Source: Lutimonas halocynthiae (GTDB lineage Bacteria > Bacteroidota > Bacteroidia > Flavobacteriales > Flavobacteriaceae). Taken from it: a stretch of 64,000 bases of DNA. Below, one piece after another: positions 53,358-62,897 of the stretch. Positions within the stretch are counted from its first letter, which is position 1; each line of letters opens with the position of its first letter. The notes below the pieces were generated by a model. The model ran no database searches. It was not told the origin of the DNA and worked only from the letters and a program-made list of their open reading frames with translations. Made by a program: the position numbers and the translations under genes. The stretch is taken from positions 558,001 through 622,000 of the forward strand of contig NZ_JAUFQO010000016.1 of NCBI RefSeq assembly GCF_030409835.1, written 5' to 3'.

Positions 53358-55763
53358 ATGAAGAAAAGACATATTAATAAGGTAGCAGTGATTGGCTCCG
53401 GAATCATGGGTTCTGGTATAGCTTGTCATTTTGCAAATATTGGTGTCGAGGTATTACTATTAGACATCATTCCTCGAGAACTAAACAAGGCGGAAGCGGC
53501 AAAGAAACTTACTCTCGAAAGCCCTCAAGTGCGAAATAGACTAGTTAATGATAGTTTAAAGGCTGCATTAAAATCAAAACCATCCCCTATTTATGATCAG
53601 GCTTTTGCCTCAAGAATAACTACTGGAAACCTTGAAGATGATATCTCAGAAATTGAAGATGCAGATTGGGTGATTGAAGTAGTTGTTGAAAGATTAGACA
53701 TCAAAAAACTGGTTTTTGAAAAAATTGAAAAATTTCGAAAAAAAGGAAGTTTGATTACTTCTAATACCTCTGGTATTCCTATTAAATTTATGAATGAAGG
53801 CAGAAGTGATGATTTTCAAAAACATTTTGCCGTTACACACTTCTTTAACCCGCCCAGGTATCTAAAGCTTTTTGAAGTAGTACCTGGTCCATCTTGCTCT
53901 CAGGAAGTTACAGACTTTTTGATGATGTATGGAGAAAAGTTTCTAGGAAAGACAGCCGTTTTGGCAAAAGACACCCCTGCATTTATAGGTAATCGCATTG
54001 GCGTATTTGGAATAATGAGTCTCTTTCATATTGTGAAGGAAATGGGTTTAAGTGTCGAAGAAGTAGATAAATTGACTGGGCCGGTTATCGGAAGACCCAA
54101 ATCTGCCACCTTTAGAACTATTGATGTTGTAGGACTTGATACTTTAGTCCATACAGCAAATGGAGTAGCTCAAAATGCACCTGACGATGAAATGCATGAC
54201 AGTTTCGCTATTCCTGACTTTATCAACACCATGGTAGACAATAAATGGTTAGGTAGTAAAACCCAGCAAGGGTTTTATAAAAAGAGTGTGGATAGCAGCG
54301 GAAGAAAAGAAATTTTAGTGCTTGATCTCGAAACACTCGAATACCGAAAAGCCAACAAGGTGAAGTTTGCTACACTCGGAAATACAAAATCTATCGAAAA
54401 AGTAATTGACCGATTTAAAGTACTTGTTAAAGGAAAAGATAAGGCTGGTGAATTCTTCAGAAAAACGCTGTCAGCAATTTTTGCTTATTCTTCAAATAGG
54501 GTACCTGAAATTTCAGATGAACTTTTTAGAATTGATGATGCAATGAAAGCAGGGTTTGGATGGGAACATGGTCCTTTTCAAATTTGGGATGCCATCGGAA
54601 TTGAGGAAGGAATAGCAATGATGGAGAAAGAAGGTTACAGTCCTAATTCTTGGGTAACAGAAATGCTGTCAAATAAGAACAAATCATTTTATACTATAGA
54701 AAAAGGGTCTAAGTTTTATTATGACCTCGAGACAAAAAAGCAAACCAAGATTCCGGGGCAAGATGCCTTTATCATTTTGGATAACATAAGAGATTCAAAA
54801 ACGATCTGGTCTAACAATGAAGCTTCAATTCAACATTTAGGTGATGGAGTCTTAAACGTTGAATTCCAGTCTAAAATGAATACAATAGGAAGCGGAGTAT
54901 TACAAGCCATAAACAAAGGAATTGATTTAGCGGAACAAGAATATGAAGCAGTAATTATTGGAAATCAAGCAGCAAATTTTTCAGTTGGAGCTAACCTGGC
55001 TATGGCATTTATGCTCGCCATTGAGCAAGAATATGATGAATTGTCAATGGCAACTCGAATGTTCCAGAATACTGTTATGAGATTAAAATACAGTTCTGTG
55101 CCCACTCTGATCACCCCAAGAGGGATGACTTTTGGAGGTGCCTGTGAAATGGGACTGCATGCTGATAAGGTTATTGCAGCTGCTGAAACCTATACAGGAT
55201 TGGTAGAGTTTGGTGTCGGAATAATTCCAGCTGGTGCAGGAACCAAGGAAATGACTAAAAGAGTTTCCGAATTATGGGTAAAAGACGATGTCAAATTAAA
55301 TAGACTTAGAGATGCATTTATAAACATTGCCATGGCTAAGGTTGCAACTTCTGCAGAAGAAGCTTTTGATTTAGGCTACTTTAAGAAAGGAAAAGACATT
55401 GTAGTTGTCAATGCTGATAGACAAATCGCAACAGCTAAAAGACATGCCATTCAAATGCTTGAAGATGGCTATACCCAACCCGTTAAAAAAGACGTAAAGG
55501 TGCTGGGTCAGCAGGCCTTAGGAATGTTCCTTGTAGGTACAGATAGTCTTGAAAAAGGGCGTTATGCATCAGAGCATGACAAAAAAATCGCAAACAAACT
55601 AGGTTATATTATGGCCGGTGGAGATTTATCAGAGCCCACAATGGTATCAGAACAATACCTCCTTGATCTTGAAAGAGAAGCAATACTTTCATTATTAACA
55701 GAGCGTAAAACCTTGGAACGAATAGAACACACCTTGAAAACAGGTAAACCTTTAAGAAATTAA
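53358..55763 (+). CDS. fadN: 3-hydroxyacyl-CoA dehydrogenase / enoyl-CoA hydratase, FadN type
   Basis: An 801-residue multifunctional beta-oxidation enzyme. The domain order is dehydrogenase first: NAD motif GSGIMGSGIA (13-22), VIEVVVERLDIKK, and HFFNPPRYLKLFEVV with the catalytic His near 155; two C-terminal dehydrogenase domains (about 200-430). An enoyl-CoA hydratase/crotonase domain follows at about 490-700 (NQAANFSVGANLAMAF, TFGGACEMGLHADK). This order is opposite to enterobacterial FadB and matches Bacillus FadN. It is followed by thiolase (3 bases) and acyl-CoA dehydrogenase genes, exactly the fadN-fadA-fadE order. The start is ATG. Confidence 0.93.
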   Translation: MKKRHINKVAVIGSGIMGSGIACHFANIGVEVLLLDIIPRELNKAEAAKKLTLESPQVRNRLVNDSLKAALKSKPSPIYDQAFASRITTGNLEDDISEIEDADWVIEVVVERLDIKKLVFEKIEKFRKKGSLITSNTSGIPIKFMNEGRSDDFQKHFAVTHFFNPPRYLKLFEVVPGPSCSQEVTDFLMMYGEKFLGKTAVLAKDTPAFIGNRIGVFGIMSLFHIVKEMGLSVEEVDKLTGPVIGRPKSATFRTIDVVGLDTLVHTANGVAQNAPDDEMHDSFAIPDFINTMVDNKWLGSKTQQGFYKKSVDSSGRKEILVLDLETLEYRKANKVKFATLGNTKSIEKVIDRFKVLVKGKDKAGEFFRKTLSAIFAYSSNRVPEISDELFRIDDAMKAGFGWEHGPFQIWDAIGIEEGIAMMEKEGYSPNSWVTEMLSNKNKSFYTIEKGSKFYYDLETKKQTKIPGQDAFIILDNIRDSKTIWSNNEASIQHLGDGVLNVEFQSKMNTIGSGVLQAINKGIDLAEQEYEAVIIGNQAANFSVGANLAMAFMLAIEQEYDELSMATRMFQNTVMRLKYSSVPTLITPRGMTFGGACEMGLHADKVIAAAETYTGLVEFGVGIIPAGAGTKEMTKRVSELWVKDDVKLNRLRDAFINIAMAKVATSAEEAFDLGYFKKGKDIVVVNADRQIATAKRHAIQMLEDGYTQPVKKDVKVLGQQALGMFLVGTDSLEKGRYASEHDKKIANKLGYIMAGGDLSEPTMVSEQYLLDLEREAILSLLTERKTLERIEHTLKTGKPLRN

Positions 55764-55766
55764 ATC

Positions 55767-56951
55767 ATGAGAACAGCATATATCATAAAAGGATACAGAA
55801 CAGCCGTTGGAAAAGCACCAAGAGGTACTTTCAGGTTCAAAAGACCTGATGAACTGGCCTCAGAAACGATAGAACATCTACTTAAGAATGTTCCTGAACT
55901 AGATGTTAAAAGAATTGATGATGTCATTGTAGGGAATGCAATGCCTGAGGCAGAACAAGGCCTGAATATGGGAAGATTGATCTCATTGATGGGTACTAAA
56001 TCAAACGATGTTGCTGGTGTAACTGTAAATCGTTATTGCGCTTCAGGGCTTGAAACTATTAGCATGGCTACTGCAAAAATTCAAGCCGGAATGGCTGATT
56101 GCATCATAGCAGGCGGAGTAGAAAGCATGAGCTATATTCCTATGGGTGGTTACAGACCCGTTCCTAATTATAAATCGGCCAAAGAGGGTCATGAAGATTA
56201 TTATTGGGGAATGGGACTTACTGCAGAAGCAGTAGCAGAACAATATAAGATAAGTCGTGAAGACCAAGATTTGTTTTCTTTTAATTCACACAAGAAAGCA
56301 CTGCATGCAATCGACAACAATATATTTGATGACGACATTGCTCCTATCAACGTGGAACAAATATTTTTAGATAAGAATGCCAAGAGAACTGTAAGAAATT
56401 ACACGGCAAAAACTGATGAAGGACCGAGAAGAGGAACTTCTGTTGAAGCCTTAGCTAAACTAAGACCTGTTTTTGCTAACAAAGGAAGTGTTACCGCAGG
56501 TAATTCGTCTCAAATGAGTGACGGAGCTGCCTTTGTATTAGTAATGAGCGAAGAAATGGTAAAGGAACTAAATTTAGAACCAGAAGCCAGGATGGTGAGC
56601 TTTGCTGCCGTTGGGGTTGAACCTAGAATAATGGGTATTGGCCCGGTAGCCGCTGTTCCAAAGGCGATAAAGCAAGCTGGATTAAAACTAAATGACATTG
56701 AACTGTTTGAATTAAATGAAGCTTTTGCTTCACAATCTTTGGCTGTAATTCGTGAACTAGGTCTTAATCCGGATATTGTAAATGTAAATGGAGGTGCTAT
56801 ATCCTTAGGACATCCATTGGGCTGTACAGGCGCTAAATTATCGGTACAGTTATTCAACGAAATGAGAAGAAGAGATCAGAAATATGGCGTAGTGACTATG
56901 TGTGTTGGTACTGGTCAAGGTGCCGCAGGTGTATATGAATTATTAAAATAA
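55767..56951 (+). CDS. fadA: Acetyl-CoA C-acyltransferase (3-ketoacyl-CoA thiolase)
   Basis: Thiolytic cleavage, the last step of the beta-oxidation cycle. 394 residues. The acylated Cys91 is in VNRYCASGLETIS; the second active-site set is GGAISLGHPLGCTGAK (His near 351) and TMCVGTGQG (Cys near 381). The start is ATG, three bases after the fadN stop. It is the middle gene of the fadN-fadA-fadE operon. Degradative thiolase is favoured over biosynthetic acetoacetyl-CoA thiolase because of context. Confidence 0.94.
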   Translation: MRTAYIIKGYRTAVGKAPRGTFRFKRPDELASETIEHLLKNVPELDVKRIDDVIVGNAMPEAEQGLNMGRLISLMGTKSNDVAGVTVNRYCASGLETISMATAKIQAGMADCIIAGGVESMSYIPMGGYRPVPNYKSAKEGHEDYYWGMGLTAEAVAEQYKISREDQDLFSFNSHKKALHAIDNNIFDDDIAPINVEQIFLDKNAKRTVRNYTAKTDEGPRRGTSVEALAKLRPVFANKGSVTAGNSSQMSDGAAFVLVMSEEMVKELNLEPEARMVSFAAVGVEPRIMGIGPVAAVPKAIKQAGLKLNDIELFELNEAFASQSLAVIRELGLNPDIVNVNGGAISLGHPLGCTGAKLSVQLFNEMRRRDQKYGVVTMCVGTGQGAAGVYELLK

Positions 56952-56987
56952 AAGTTTAACTCAATTGATATTTAAATAGAAAAAATT

Positions 56988-58781
56988 ATGGAAGCTATAA
57001 AAGGAGGAGAATTTCTTGTCAGGGAAGTTAAAAAAGAAGATGTATTTATAACTGAGCAATTTAGCGAAGAGCAGAAAATGATGAAAGATGCCGTTGTTGA
57101 ATTTATTGATCGTGAAGTATGGCCAATCAAAGAACGATTCGAAGAGAAAGATTATGCCTTGACTGAAGAATTAATGAGGAAGGCTGGTGAAATGGGATTT
57201 TTAGGAGTTTCTATTCCTGAAGTCTATGGTGGGATAGGAATGGGATTTGTATCAACGATGTTGGTAACTGATTACATCTCTGCCGCTTCAGGCTCTTTGG
57301 GAACTGCTTTTGGAGCCCATACAGGAATTGGCACCATGCCCATCTTTTTATATGGTACTGAAGAACAAAAACAAAAGTACCTTCCGGTTTTGACAGCTGG
57401 AGAAAAATTTGGCGCTTATTGTTTAACAGAACCGGGCGCAGGAAGTGATGCCAACTCAGGTAAGACTTCGGCCACTTTAACAGATGATGGAAAAAACTAC
57501 TTGATTAATGGTCAAAAAATGTGGATATCCAATGCAGGTTTTGCTGAGATTTTCATTGTATTTGCCAGAATTGAAGATGATAAAAACATAACCGGTTTTC
57601 TCTTAGAATACGACAAGAATAATCCGAATGGAGTGAGTTTTGGTGAAGAAGAGAAAAAATTAGGTATTACCTCCTCCTCTACCAGACAAGTGTTCTTTAA
57701 TGATACTAAAATTCCTGTCGAGAATATGCTTTCTGAAAGAGGTAAAGGTTTCAAGATTGCACTAAATTCTCTGAATGTGGGTAGGATAAAACTGGCTGCA
57801 GCTTGTTTAGATGCCAGTAGACGAATTCTTACAGAGTCTATTAAATATGCTAATGAAAGAATACAGTTTAAAAAACCTATTTCAAGTTTCGGCGCTGTTC
57901 AGTTGAAAATTGCTGAAATGGGAACACGAACTTTTATAACCGATGCCGGTTCTTACAGAGCTGCAAAAGACATTCAAAACTATATTGATGATTTACTTGC
58001 TTCTGGCAAGTCTCATCAAGATTCAGAACTCGAAGCTTTCAGCGAATATGCCATAGAAGCGGCTATTTTAAAAGTTTATGGTTCTGAGACTTCTCAATAC
58101 GTTACCGATGAAGGAATACAGATTTTTGGCGGTATGGGATTTTCAAAGGATACTCCAATGGAGGCAGCCTGGAGAGATGCCAGAATTACCAGGATATATG
58201 AAGGAACAAACGAGATCAACAGGTTACTGACTGTAGGAATGCTTCTCAAAAAAGCTTTTAAAGGTGACATTGATTTATTGACTCCTGCTACGGCAGTGGG
58301 AAAAAGCCTTATGGATATCCCATCTTTTGATATTCCAGATTATTCTGAATTATTCTCAGAAGAAAAAGAAATGATTGACAAGTTGAAAAAAGCATTCCTA
58401 ATGATTGCCGGAAAAGCGGTTCAGACATTCGGTATGGAACTTGAAGAGCACCAGCAATTGATCCTGGCTGCCGCTGAAGTACTTATTGAAATCTATATGG
58501 CTGAAAGTGGTATACTCAAAGCTGAAAAAGTTGTTTCGATGAAATCAGCTGATGAAGCTAAAGGTCAAATTGCCATGGCAAAACTCAACCTAAGCAATGC
58601 CGTTGGTATCATTAATGAAAAAGGAAAAGAGGCTATCGTTTATTTTGCAGAAGGTGATGAACAAAGAATGATGCTAATGGGGCTTAAACGCTTTACCAAG
58701 TACACCAATATCCCCAATGTAATCACTTTGAGGAAAGAAATTGCCGCCATTCTTATAGCTGAAAATAAATATTGTTTTTAG
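56988..58781 (+). CDS. fadE: Acyl-CoA dehydrogenase, long C-terminal form (FadE)
   Basis: A 597-residue FAD enzyme for the first oxidation of acyl-CoA. N-terminal helical domain (about 20-140), beta domain with CLTEPGAGSDANS (about 145-157) and MWISNAGFAEIFIVFA (about 180-195), C-terminal helical domain with AAWRDARITRIYEGTNEINR (catalytic Glu in the YEGTNEI segment near 410), and an extra C-terminal domain (about 440-597) as in very-long-chain types and Bacillus FadE. The start is ATG, 36 bases after fadA. A strong hairpin follows, closing the operon. Confidence 0.93.
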   Translation: MEAIKGGEFLVREVKKEDVFITEQFSEEQKMMKDAVVEFIDREVWPIKERFEEKDYALTEELMRKAGEMGFLGVSIPEVYGGIGMGFVSTMLVTDYISAASGSLGTAFGAHTGIGTMPIFLYGTEEQKQKYLPVLTAGEKFGAYCLTEPGAGSDANSGKTSATLTDDGKNYLINGQKMWISNAGFAEIFIVFARIEDDKNITGFLLEYDKNNPNGVSFGEEEKKLGITSSSTRQVFFNDTKIPVENMLSERGKGFKIALNSLNVGRIKLAAACLDASRRILTESIKYANERIQFKKPISSFGAVQLKIAEMGTRTFITDAGSYRAAKDIQNYIDDLLASGKSHQDSELEAFSEYAIEAAILKVYGSETSQYVTDEGIQIFGGMGFSKDTPMEAAWRDARITRIYEGTNEINRLLTVGMLLKKAFKGDIDLLTPATAVGKSLMDIPSFDIPDYSELFSEEKEMIDKLKKAFLMIAGKAVQTFGMELEEHQQLILAAAEVLIEIYMAESGILKAEKVVSMKSADEAKGQIAMAKLNLSNAVGIINEKGKEAIVYFAEGDEQRMMLMGLKRFTKYTNIPNVITLRKEIAAILIAENKYCF

Positions 58782-58787
58782 CCTTTA

Positions 58788-58818
58788 AAACCAGAGATGA
58801 TTCATCTCTGGTTTTTTT
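58788..58818 (+). terminator. Rho-independent terminator of the fad operon
   Basis: A perfect 12-bp stem AAACCAGAGATG (58788-58799) with 58803-58814, loop ATT, and a run of seven T. It starts six bases after the fadE stop. Confidence 0.92.
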
Positions 58819-58890
58819 CTGTTCAATAAATTTTCTTTATCGTCGTTATATAGACTATATTTGAAATTGAAATAGCTTAAATTATAATTC

Positions 58891-59781
58891 ATGTATATCA
58901 AAATAATCCCCTCCATTTTGATGTCTTTGTTGTGCGCCGTATTGGTTGCACAAGAGGCCACTGAAATCTACTTATTTGATCTATCCGAACAGGACGATCA
59001 AATTACCATTAGTAATCCTATAAATATATCAAATAACCCGGGCTATGATAACCAGCCGAGTTTTACCGAAGATGGCTTGGGAATACTATTCTCATCCTTC
59101 AGGGATGGACAAGCTGATATATCCAAGTATTTTTTAAGCGAAAATTATAGGGTTTGGCTGACTAACACTCCAGAAAGTGAGTTCTCACCAGTTGCTGTTC
59201 CAGGTAAAAAAAAATATTTTACTTGTGTGCGACTTAACGAAGACGAGACCCAGTATTTATACAAATATGCTTTTAAGAAAAAATTGCCTGAATTATTGAT
59301 TCCAGATTTGAAAGTTGGTTATTACCTCTGGTTCGATCCAAAAACTGTTATTAGCTTTGTCATTGATGACATTGAAACGTTGCAAGTGAGCAGTTTTAAA
59401 TTCAAAATCAGATACCCTATCCAGAGTAATATTGGCAGGTCATTGCATAAAATTCCAAATAGTGCGGGACTTGGCAGTAACTTAATTAGTTTTATCAGTT
59501 TAGATCATGAATCTCCTGAAATCTACTCAATCGATCCTTTAAAAAGTACGGCTACGTATATTACAGATGCCTTACCCGGATCACAAGATGTCACCTGGAC
59601 ATCTAAAGGAACTATGCTAATGGGTAAAGGAAACACAATTTACAAATTTCATCCAGGCATTGATAAAGAATGGCAAGCTATCATTATTGAAGGAGATTTT
59701 ATCATCGATGGAGTGAGCAGAATGGTAATTAGTCCAGATGGTTCAAAGTTAGCTGTTGTTGCTTCTGAACCTGCCATGTAA
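58891..59781 (+). CDS. Exported TolB-like beta-propeller protein
   Basis: A 296-residue exported protein. It has a signal peptide (about 1-21, AVLVAQ) and repeats of the WD40-like PD40/TolB kind: NNPGYDNQPSFTEDGLGILFSSFRDGQADISKYF (about 47-80), TNTPESEFSPVAVPGKKKYFTCVRL, and MVISPDGSKLAVVASEP at the end. A partial propeller is predicted. Such repeats bind peptides or proteins in the envelope; no catalytic residue is evident. The start is ATG. It stands alone after the fad operon terminator. Confidence 0.74.
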   Translation: MYIKIIPSILMSLLCAVLVAQEATEIYLFDLSEQDDQITISNPINISNNPGYDNQPSFTEDGLGILFSSFRDGQADISKYFLSENYRVWLTNTPESEFSPVAVPGKKKYFTCVRLNEDETQYLYKYAFKKKLPELLIPDLKVGYYLWFDPKTVISFVIDDIETLQVSSFKFKIRYPIQSNIGRSLHKIPNSAGLGSNLISFISLDHESPEIYSIDPLKSTATYITDALPGSQDVTWTSKGTMLMGKGNTIYKFHPGIDKEWQAIIIEGDFIIDGVSRMVISPDGSKLAVVASEPAM

Positions 59782-59841
59782 ATAGCTTTATTTTTTAAAT
59801 ATTTCTTTCTATTGCTCTTTTTTATTTTGGCTGCGATTTTG

Positions 59842-59849
59842 TACTTTTG
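59842..59849 (+). promoter_or_regulatory. Predicted -7 box (TACTTTTG) of the oxidoreductase operon
   Basis: TACTTTTG fits TAnnTTTG and ends 14 bases before the ATG at 59864. The only upstream TTG (59812-59814) is 27 bases away, longer than typical. Confidence 0.4.
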
Positions 59850-59863
59850 ACAAAAACTTATTT

Positions 59864-60823
59864 ATGCTAAAAGCAGGAGTATTGGGTGCTGGTCACCTAG
59901 GCAAAATTCATTTAAAACTTCTTAAAGAATCCTCAGAATATGAACTTATTGGCTTCTACGATCCTATAGAATCGTATGCCAAACAAGTATCAGAAGATTT
60001 TGGCTATAAGTTTGTAGAAAGTATAGACGAATTGATAGATATGGTGGATGTCATTGACATTGTGACACCCACTTTAAATCATTTCGAATGCGCAAAAAAA
60101 GCCATTGAAAAAGGCAAACACATATTTATTGAAAAACCGATTACAAAAACGGTAGAGGAAGCAGAAACTTTAAGAGACTTGGTTTATCAAATGAACGTGA
60201 GAGGTCAGGTAGGTCATGTTGAACGATTTAACCCTGCCTTTACCGCGGTGTCAGGCATGATACATAATCCTATGTTTATAGAGTGTCATCGTTTGGCAGA
60301 GTTCAATCCTAGAGGCACAGATGTGCCAGTGGTTCTCGATTTGATGATTCACGATATTGACATTATTCTAAGCGTTGTAAATTCTGAGGTTAAAGATGTA
60401 CACGCAAGTGGTGTTTCAGTAATTAGTGACACGCCCGATATTGCCAATGCCAGAATTGAATTCGAAAATGGCTGTGTCGCAAACCTGACTGCCAGTAGAA
60501 TTTCTATGAAGAATATGAGAAAATCAAGATTCTTTCAGAAAGATGCCTATATCTCGGTAGATTTTCTTGAAAAGAAAAGTGAAGTTGTCAAAATGAAAGA
60601 TGCCCCTGAGAATCCTGATGATTTTGCTATGATTCTACAAAATGCTGAAGGCAACAAAAAACAGATTTATTTTGAAAATCCAAAAATCTTGCAGAACAAT
60701 GCCATTTTGGATGAATTAGAATCTTTTGCATCGGCAATTAATAATAACACAACCCCCGTAGTCTCTTTAAAACAAGGTGCAAAAGCACTTCAAGTGGCTC
60801 AGCAAATTATTGATAGTTTTTAA
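59864..60823 (+). CDS. Gfo/Idh/MocA family NAD(P)-dependent oxidoreductase
   Basis: A 319-residue Rossmann-fold oxidoreductase: N-terminal GVLGAGHLGKIHLKLL (4-19), the family marker FIEKPITKTVEEA (near 88-100), and a C-terminal alpha/beta domain with VLDLMIHDIDIILS (near 157-170, the active-site His region). Substrate is a sugar or sugar-nucleotide-like compound in most members; here not determinable. The start is ATG, two bases before the fatty acid hydroxylase gene; the following three genes (59864-62351) are closely packed and end at one terminator. Confidence 0.85.
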   Translation: MLKAGVLGAGHLGKIHLKLLKESSEYELIGFYDPIESYAKQVSEDFGYKFVESIDELIDMVDVIDIVTPTLNHFECAKKAIEKGKHIFIEKPITKTVEEAETLRDLVYQMNVRGQVGHVERFNPAFTAVSGMIHNPMFIECHRLAEFNPRGTDVPVVLDLMIHDIDIILSVVNSEVKDVHASGVSVISDTPDIANARIEFENGCVANLTASRISMKNMRKSRFFQKDAYISVDFLEKKSEVVKMKDAPENPDDFAMILQNAEGNKKQIYFENPKILQNNAILDELESFASAINNNTTPVVSLKQGAKALQVAQQIIDSF

Positions 60824-60825
60824 CC

Positions 60826-61467
60826 ATGGAAGCAAAAGTTACCACAGAACACCATAGAGGAACGGCAACTATTTTTAAGAATTCATTTCTCGAAAGCCTT
60901 ACCAAAACTTCTGTAAAACAAAATATACTTGTTTATGGAATGATTGTAGTATTATTGATTTACAATGCCATATTCATTCAAGAGATTGCACCGCTTATGT
61001 TTATGGGTTTGTTTGTATTTGCACTATTCTTTTGGACGCTTGCCGAATACCTTTTGCACCGTTACGTATTTCATTGGATATCAGAAAATAAATTTGTTCA
61101 ACGATTTCATTTTGTGATGCATGGTTCTCATCATTTATATCCCAGGGATTCTGAAAGGTTATTAATGCCTCCAGTGCCTGGAATTATTATGGCTACTATC
61201 CTATTCTCAATTTTTTATCTCATCTTTACTATGATAGGTTATCCTCTTTATACTTGGGGCTTTTTTCCTGGTTTTTTTCTGGGCTATCTGTTATATTCAT
61301 TTTTACACCGTGCTACACATGTGGTAAAACCACCAAAACGGTTTAAATACTTGTGGAGACACCACAGTTTACATCATTATAAATATCCTGACAAAGCCTT
61401 TGGTGTTTCGAACACTTTATGGGATAGGATATTTGGTACGATGCCACCAAAAAAATCATACGAATGA
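60826..61467 (+). CDS. Fatty acid hydroxylase / sterol desaturase superfamily protein
   Basis: A 213-residue membrane di-iron oxygenase with about four hydrophobic helices. All histidine clusters are present: HRYVFH (HxxxxH, about 84-89), HGSHH (HxxHH, about 104-108) and HHSLHH (HHxxHH, about 184-189). By length and motif order it resembles fatty acid 2-hydroxylase rather than the shorter carotenoid hydroxylase CrtZ. Product may be a hydroxylated fatty acid in a sphingo- or sulfonolipid, which Bacteroidota make; this is inference. The start is ATG, two bases after the oxidoreductase gene; its end overlaps the next start by 4 bases (ATGA). Confidence 0.84.
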   Translation: MEAKVTTEHHRGTATIFKNSFLESLTKTSVKQNILVYGMIVVLLIYNAIFIQEIAPLMFMGLFVFALFFWTLAEYLLHRYVFHWISENKFVQRFHFVMHGSHHLYPRDSERLLMPPVPGIIMATILFSIFYLIFTMIGYPLYTWGFFPGFFLGYLLYSFLHRATHVVKPPKRFKYLWRHHSLHHYKYPDKAFGVSNTLWDRIFGTMPPKKSYE

Positions 61468-62351
61468 AAAATATCACAGTAGTTGGAGCAGGAACCATGG
61501 GGAACGGAATCGCACACGTGTTCGCCCAAAATGGTTTTCAAGTAAGTTTGGTAGACATTTCTGAAAAAGCGCTGGCAAATGCTTTAAGTAGCATCGAAAA
61601 GAATTTAGATCGTATGCTCTCAAAGGAGAAGATCACTTTAGAAGTTAAACAGGCTACTTTAAATAACATAAATACATTTACCGAACTGGCCGAGGGTGTT
61701 TCAAAAGCTGACCTTGTTATTGAGGCAGCTACTGAAAACATTGAATTAAAGAAGAAGATATTTTCGCAGATTGATGCTTTAGCTAAACAAGAAGCTATTT
61801 TGGCTACCAATACATCTTCAATTTCTATTACGCAAATAGCCGCAGTTACCGGCCGTCCTGATAAAGTTATTGGTATGCATTTTATGAATCCTGTACCGAT
61901 AATGAAACTAATTGAAGTTATCAGAGGCTATTCAACTTCAGATGAAGTCACTAATTCAATAATGCTTTTATCTGAAAAATTAGGAAAGAGCCCGGTTGAA
62001 GTGAATGACTATCCAGGCTTTATTGCGAACAGGATCTTAATGCCCATGATTAATGAGGCCATCTACTCTTTATATGAAGGGGTTGCCGGAGTTGATGAAA
62101 TAGATACAGTCATGAAACTGGGTATGGCTCATCCTATGGGTCCGTTACAACTGGCAGATTTTATAGGCTTAGATGTTTGTCTCTCAATTCTAAAAGTTCT
62201 TTTCGATGGATTCGGAAACCCAAAATACGCCCCATGCCCTTTATTGGTAAATATGGTAATGGCCGGTAAACTAGGTGTAAAATCTGGTGAAGGTTTCTAT
62301 GATTATTCAAACTCGAGAAAAGCAGAGCAGGTCTCAAAACAATTTAGTTAA
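61464..62351 (+). CDS. 3-hydroxybutyryl-CoA dehydrogenase family protein
   Basis: A 295-residue single-domain-pair 3-hydroxyacyl-CoA dehydrogenase. NAD motif GAGTMGNGIAHVFAQNG (7-23), DLVIEAATENIELKK (about 79-93), TNTSSISIT, the catalytic His in MHFMNPVPIMKLIEVI (near 140), and a C-terminal domain ending KSGEGFYDYS. It interconverts 3-hydroxyacyl-CoA and acetoacyl-CoA, using short chains. The start ATG overlaps the hydroxylase stop by 4 bases. Three-gene unit with the Gfo-type and hydroxylase genes; a strong terminator follows. Confidence 0.92.
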   Translation: MKNITVVGAGTMGNGIAHVFAQNGFQVSLVDISEKALANALSSIEKNLDRMLSKEKITLEVKQATLNNINTFTELAEGVSKADLVIEAATENIELKKKIFSQIDALAKQEAILATNTSSISITQIAAVTGRPDKVIGMHFMNPVPIMKLIEVIRGYSTSDEVTNSIMLLSEKLGKSPVEVNDYPGFIANRILMPMINEAIYSLYEGVAGVDEIDTVMKLGMAHPMGPLQLADFIGLDVCLSILKVLFDGFGNPKYAPCPLLVNMVMAGKLGVKSGEGFYDYSNSRKAEQVSKQFS

Positions 62352-62361
62352 AATTCAACAT

Positions 62362-62394
62362 AAAAAAAGCCCCATTAACTTGGGGCTTTTTTTT
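62362..62394 (+). terminator. Rho-independent terminator after the dehydrogenase operon
   Basis: A perfect 13-bp stem (62362-62374 with 62381-62393, core GCCCCA/TGGGGC), loop TTAACT, and an eight-T run. It also faces the end of the opposing coiled-coil gene, and the A-run on the other side allows bidirectional use. Confidence 0.92.
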
Positions 62395-62398
62395 GTGC

Positions 62399-62779
62399 TT
62401 ATAACCATCTTAAAAAATAATCCATCAGATCCTCTTTCAATTCATAATGCAATTTTATATAAGTTTTCATATCATCCTTCATTGAAGTTTGCTGATTTCT
62501 CAATCTTCCATCAAGTTCTTCGCTAAGATCAGCTGTAGCGATAATTTTTTTCTTCATTCTTATTCGTTGTAACATCCTTCCGATTACCTCTTTTTCACGG
62601 ATAATTTTATTTTGAAAGCCTTCTAAAGGAGCCATGGCCTCGATTCCTAAATTTCGTCTTGCAATACTTTCAAGTTTCTTCTCAAACTTCTCCATCTCTT
62701 TTCTATGAAATCTTAATTCTTCCTTCCAAACCTTCAAATTAAACTTCAAATCGCTTAAATAAACTAATTTTGTCTCCAT
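62399..62779 (-). CDS. Hypothetical coiled-coil protein
   Basis: A 126-residue helical, highly charged protein. It begins METKLVYLSDLKFNLKVWKEELRFHRKEMEKFEKKLESIARR and has heptad-like repeats through residue about 115. No signal, membrane segment or known motif. It ends five bases beyond the terminator hairpin of the opposing operon, which probably serves it too. The start is ATG. It is not recognisable beyond coiled coil. Confidence 0.62.
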   Translation of the reverse strand: METKLVYLSDLKFNLKVWKEELRFHRKEMEKFEKKLESIARRNLGIEAMAPLEGFQNKIIREKEVIGRMLQRIRMKKKIIATADLSEELDGRLRNQQTSMKDDMKTYIKLHYELKEDLMDYFLRWL

Positions 62780-62897
62780 GGCCTTAAAATGTTATAATTA
62801 ATAATACCATAAATTTCTTAAAAAAAAATGAGTATACCATTGATAAAAGTCATTTTTTTCAACTTATACTCACTTTTTTTAACTAAAATATTTGATA

